64,000 nt of DNA from Planoprotostelium fungivorum (lineage: Eukaryota; Evosea; Variosea; Cavosteliida; Cavosteliaceae): assembly GCA_003024175.1 (NCBI GenBank), contig MDYQ01000121.1, positions 186,001-250,000 on the forward strand. Reading direction: 5' to 3'. How positions within the stretch are numbered: position 1 is the first letter of the stretch; the number at the start of each line of letters is the position of its first letter. The notes beneath the pieces were generated by a model. The model was not told the DNA's origin, did no database searches, and was given only the letters and a program-made list of their open reading frames with translations. The position numbers and the translations under genes are program-made. This document shows, piece after piece, positions 59,976-64,000 of the stretch.

Positions 59976-60296
59976 AGAACTGCAGGAGTGTTTCAATGGA
60001 ATCTACGTGTGCATTCTTCACATCATACCGACATCATCTTCATCCTCGAGAACACATCGATTGGGAAGATGATGCCAATGTCTATGATGTTGGAAGGACG
60101 ACGGAGTCGAATGGAAACGAAGAGTTCATATGTTAAAGAAGCAGCTCCTGCGGAGATGTCACCTCCCTAGGTATTTTCACAAAGAAGCTTGAGAATGACG
60201 CACCCGTACTCAACGTACGGAACACTAGGGACACCAACCGACAACGGGTAAAAGATGGGGTCCCTTTGATCATTTCGAAAGCTTCCATCGAAGCAG
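59976..60296. other. 321-bp intergenic region
   Basis: Nothing recognisable apart from a short purine-rich segment. It separates the uL22m stop from the start of a secreted-protein gene and likely holds its promoter. Confidence 0.45.
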
Positions 60297-62315
60297 ATGC
60301 TGCTCTCCATCCGGCTCTGTCTCCTTCTGGCCATCGTTGTACATGTCTGTGCCATCCAATGCACCAGTGACACGGGTGATTTTGGAGGGGACGTACAGAA
60401 GGGTGAGAAGAAGATGGTAGACGTCTCTGACGGTGTCAGCGATCGCGGATGCACTGGTGAATTGCACAGGGAATGCCGTAGTGGAAGTCTCTATCTGGGA
60501 TAATGGGAAGAACTACACAATCGACGGTTCTACCTACAATTACAGCGTAATATTGAGAGGTAACTCTCTTTCGGTTCAAGATGCGGACATCAAGTTCTCC
60601 CGATTGTCGATGGTATCATTGGAAGGCCTCAATCTATTCGGCAATGAAACGAGAATCCTCTTCGACACCTGCAACGGTGTCTATTTCCGGAACATGAGTG
60701 TGCAGAATCTCACCACCGCCATTTCCATCATCGGTTCTCAAGTGCTATCCATATCTGGTTCTATATTCTCACACAACACCAACACCATCTTTGCGGCCAC
60801 TGCAGCTTCTATTAGAGTCGACCAAAGTAATTTCCTCAACAACGTCGTCCCATCAGGATCGGCGAATGCTCTCATCTATTGCACTGGTGGAAGCATCAAT
60901 GTCACACGATCCATATTTCAAGGTGTGACGGATCGATGCATCATTCCAGCACAGAACACTAAACACATGACAGACAACCTGTTAGACACTTGCGCACTAT
61001 ACTTTGAAGCAAACTCCTCCTTCGTGGACACAACCTTTGCTCGTAATCAAGTGACTCAAGACTTTCTCATAGCCTCGGCTGATGGACTCGATGCTATCAT
61101 TCAAAACACCACCTTCGAATCCAACACAGGTCCTCTCATGGCTTCCCACGACCTCACCGTCACAAACTCGACTTTCAGAGGCAATCAGCTCGTCGACCGC
61201 CTCCATTACGGCTTGATCTACACATCTCACGCTCTTCACATCACTTCTTCCACTCTCCTCCAGAATGGAGGAACAACACCAGACTTTGGCGTCATTAGAT
61301 CTGAGACGTCCATCACAATGGAAAACACCAACATCACCGAAAACACGTTCTCTTCTATCACTTTCGGCCAATCAGCCTTCCTTCTCTGCCAGCCACGAGT
61401 TCCCTCCACGACTATACTTCCATGTCCCATCACCATCACATCGGTCACATGTGATTCCAACTCGGCCGCATCCATCGCCGGCTGTGGTATCACCATCTCG
61501 AACAGCACCTTTCGTGGCAATTCAGACAGTTCCATCTTTGACTTGGGGAACCCTCAGATGAGAGGTAGTGCTTTTTTGGATTACGCGGGAACACCAGATG
61601 GAAGTGATGGTGTCATCCCAATGTTCACATCGTTCGGGGGTGGCATCATCATAGACTCATGCGACTTCTACAACAACACCATGGTGGCTGGTGTGGGTAA
61701 CGGTGGTCAGTCTGAAATCAACAACAGCACGTTCAGGTGACAACTATCCCACAAACTGATGAGATTAAAATGAATATCGATTGAATTTAATTCAGGAACA
61801 ACACCGGCACCTCCATCTCGTTGACTGCGGGCGACCTCAACGTCTTCAACTCGACTTTTTTTGGCGGGAACAGCTGTCCCGCCATCGGGGGTTGTGCCAT
61901 ATCTGTCGTGGCAGTCTTCAGCCAGTCTAACGTCAATATCACTGGTTCACATTTCTCCTCTTACAGAGCTCATCAGGGTGCAGCTGTCCTCTTGACGAAC
62001 GCAACGGTCACACTGAACGGTTGTCTCTTCTCTGAGAATCACGCGGAGACGTATGGAGGTGAGAAGATGAGATGATGATGATGATGATGGGGGACAGGTG
62101 CTATTCTATCGGTCAAAACGGCCCTCCATGTTACCAAGACGAGATTTAAGAAGAACACGTGAGTCGATGATGACCTTCATCATCGTGACTGTGATCACAT
62201 CGTGAGCGCGATGGATTGATGATGGCAGGGCCAACTTGTACGGTGGTTCCATCTATGAGACGCAAGACATCAGTCTCGTCATATCAACTCCGACCCCGAT
62301 GCCAACTGGAATTTG
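60297..62315 (+). CDS. Secreted parallel beta-helix protein, function unknown
   Basis: The ATG at 60297 starts MLLSIRLCLLLAIVVHVCAI, a signal peptide. A short intron (opening GTGAGAAG, ending GGTGTCAG) joins exon 1 to AIADALVNCTGNAVVEVSIW. The rest is a run of ~20-25-residue repeats with buried Asn/Ser/Thr ladders, for example ITISNSTFRGNSDSSIFDL, LDTCALYFEANSSFVDTTF and VTLNGCLFSENHAETYGG. This is typical of right-handed beta-helix (pectin-lyase-like) proteins, and many Asn-x-Ser/Thr sites suggest N-glycosylation. Catalytic residues of pectate lyase are not evident. It ends TPTPMPTGI without a membrane anchor. Late introns were inferred. Adhesion or surface roles are common for this fold, but unproven. 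Confidence 0.72.
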
Positions 62316-62356
62316 AATAGACGAGAGGAAATGATATGTATATTTGATAAACATGA

Positions 62357-64000
62357 TTATCGGCCATCTTCTATGCGGAACTCGACCACTTCAGGAGAAA
62401 CTCTATTCATGTTCGGATCTGCCATGGCGGTGGAAAATTTGGCCTTCCTGCACACGCGATCAATGTCGATGAACGGTTGATGAAGGATGCGACGATGATC
62501 ATGACGATGATCATGACGATGATCATGACGATGATCATGACGATGATCATGACGATGATCATGACGAAGATGATGAAGAACGTTGTCCAACTCACTCGTA
62601 ATGCTTCTTCTGAGGGAGAACGTAAACTATTCAATGTCAGAACGATCGACTCGCCCGAATCATCCTCACTCGCTAAGATGTCCACGATGGTCGTAGCCGC
62701 TCCAGTCAAGACTAATCCAGAGACGATCGATCCCAATAGGGCGGGAAAATTGAAGACACCGATTTGACCTCGTCCTCCCTCAGCTCTTCTACGTCGAATT
62801 TTCCTTCAAACTCTCACCTGATTGTACGAAGGCGATACTGATACCGTGGCGGTTCACCGCAGTGCTGGGTGTATCACCGTCAAATCTCGTGGTATCCACA
62901 CCGGATATGGCTGCTACCGAATATCTGAACGAATGAGCATCATAAAGGTACAGAAGAGAAGTCCTCACTGGTAAGCGATGTTCGTCGCGTTAGATTGGCT
63001 GTTGACGTATTTGATGATGACGATGAGTTGCACGCCATCGTACCGCAGTGAATTCTTAGAGCCCTTGACTCCGGAGGGTGCTGTTCGAATGAGAAGGTCG
63101 CATTAGAATGAAACCCACAATCTAACGAATCGATGCCGGCCAATGAGAGCAAGTCGTCCACGGTGATGATATCATACACACGTCCCTGTACCCTTTAGAA
63201 CCTTCTATCGTGGATAACTCACGTCTGAGAGCTCCTGGGCGTCCCATTTGGATCCATCCTTCATCGTCCACACCCCTGCCATCTCCGAGCTCTTTCCCAC
63301 GTAGTCGATTTTCAATGCGTAAGCGACGTGGTCGATGGCCAGCTGATATTTGTGAGGATGACTGACGAAGAGGTGGTGGTGATGGAGGACGACGTCACGA
63401 GGACGACACTCACGGTGTATCGCTCGAGATCGGCTACGTATGCGCGAGTAACATTGAGCGTTGGATCGTTGAGATTCATCAGACAATTGACATCGGTCTG
63501 AACCTGCGACCAAGTGATCAGATTTGTGAGCGGCTTGAGAAGAATCTGAAGAGACGTCGATGAGGTAATTACCACGTCGTTACTGCAGGAGAGACCGAGA
63601 GCCATGAGGTCCCGTTGATAGTGTTTGGTTCGGCTGGTGATGAATAGCGGAGACGTCTGGCCGGCAGGGAACCTTCAGATTGTGAGAGGTTGCGGGACGT
63701 GCAGAGACATCACGTCGCTGACGGGCCACTCATGTAGGCGCAAGGGAGAGTGGAGGTGTTACCACTCTGCGAGCAGTAGGACATCTGATCCAGGGCGAGA
63801 GGTGTGGTTGGCTGGATGATGCATCAGATCGTCAATCACACGTTAACAGATAGTCACCGCTTGGAGAGTCGCCCTCACGGCTCCGTTCGGTATCTGTGTG
63901 AGAGTCAGTCGAAGGATGACGGATGTGAAGTCACATCGAAAGCCATGTAACCTCTCTTGAACCACACTTGATACACTGTTGAAGACATGAGAAGAGACGG
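62357..64000 (-). CDS. P2X-like ATP-gated cation channel subunit (may be partial at window edge)
   Basis: Reading on the minus strand, an exon starts MSSTVYQVWFKRGYMAFD and leads to the ectodomain with PLFITSRTKHYQRDLMALG, VNCLMNLNDPTLNVTRAYVA, HKYQLAIDHVAYALKIDYVG and ALKNSLRYDGVQLIVIIKYV. Then comes TAVNRHGISIAFVQSGEIGV and a second membrane helix: NFPALLGSIVSGLVLTGAAT then TIVDILA. P2X receptors have this G.F.....LGS...G.A...D pattern at TM2, and Dictyostelium P2X proteins act in contractile vacuoles. The end is VSPEVVEFRIEDGR. The ATG at 63994-63996 is the earliest in the window and the first transmembrane helix is not seen clearly, so the gene may start outside the window. Several junctions are uncertain. 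Confidence 0.65.
62491..62562. repeat. Six tandem copies of a 12-bp unit in a P2X-gene intron
   Basis: GACGATGATCAT is repeated six times. The unit contains the palindrome ATGATCAT. The repeat lies inside a minus-strand intron opening GTGAGTTGG between SPSEEALRV and KAKFSTAMADP-like exons. Confidence 0.85.

Overview
This window is nuclear DNA of a gene-dense eukaryote with many short spliceosomal introns, mostly about 35-60 nt, that usually begin GTGAG, GTGA or GTAC. About 26 protein genes and two tRNA genes lie on both strands, separated by only a few hundred bases. The gene set fits a free-living amoeba-like protist, probably Amoebozoa. It includes CARMIL, a P2X channel, a VPS9 Rab5 exchange factor, a DH-PH RhoGEF, filamin-type repeats, a questin-oxidase-like protein and an AAA ATPase of a type common in fungi. 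The species assignment is inference. No viral element or CRISPR array was seen.

Layout. 1-5.8 kb: the 3' part of an EEF2KMT/FAM86-type methyltransferase (+), RBMX2/Ist3 (-), TTC1 (-) and a VPS9-domain protein (+). 5.9-8.7 kb: a bacterial-type EttA ABC-F ATPase carrying an apparent mitochondrial presequence (+). 8.9-17.5 kb: a giant coiled-coil protein (+). 17.6-23.8 kb: a small coiled-coil protein (+), a SHPRH/RAD5-like SNF2-RING-UBA protein (-) and an unknown mitochondrial protein (-). 23.9-31.0 kb: CSN8 (+), a filamin-CBM48-PLAC8 fusion (-), PET117 (-), phosphatidylinositol synthase (+) and a questin oxidase-like protein (+). 31.0-37.0 kb: CARMIL (-) and a RhoGEF with lipidation signals at both ends (+). 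37.2-44.0 kb: an AAA+ ATPase (+), a CDCA7-type zinc-finger protein (-), tRNA-Gln, a small unknown protein (-) and SLC10A7 (-). 44.9-56.0 kb: a small secreted protein (+) and a giant USP9X/24/34-type deubiquitinase (+). 56-64 kb: small uncertain membrane ORFs, tRNA-Arg, mitochondrial uL22 (+), a secreted beta-helix protein (+) and a P2X-like receptor (-) that may run off the window.

The most unusual signal is in the introns. Many of these tiny introns carry perfect or near-perfect palindromes from a few recurring families: TCTACAACGTTGTAGA, GTGAAATTTCAC, TGATGACGTCATCA, TGATCACGTGATCA and TACGTA-rich. In several cases the palindrome includes the 5' or 3' splice site. Some intron pairs in unrelated positions share 20 or more nearly identical bases. 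This suggests introner-like copying, or selection for intron hairpins that act in splicing. Several genes (EttA-like, uL22m, PET117 and the unknown 22-23.8 kb protein) act in mitochondria, but no wider pathway cluster is evident.
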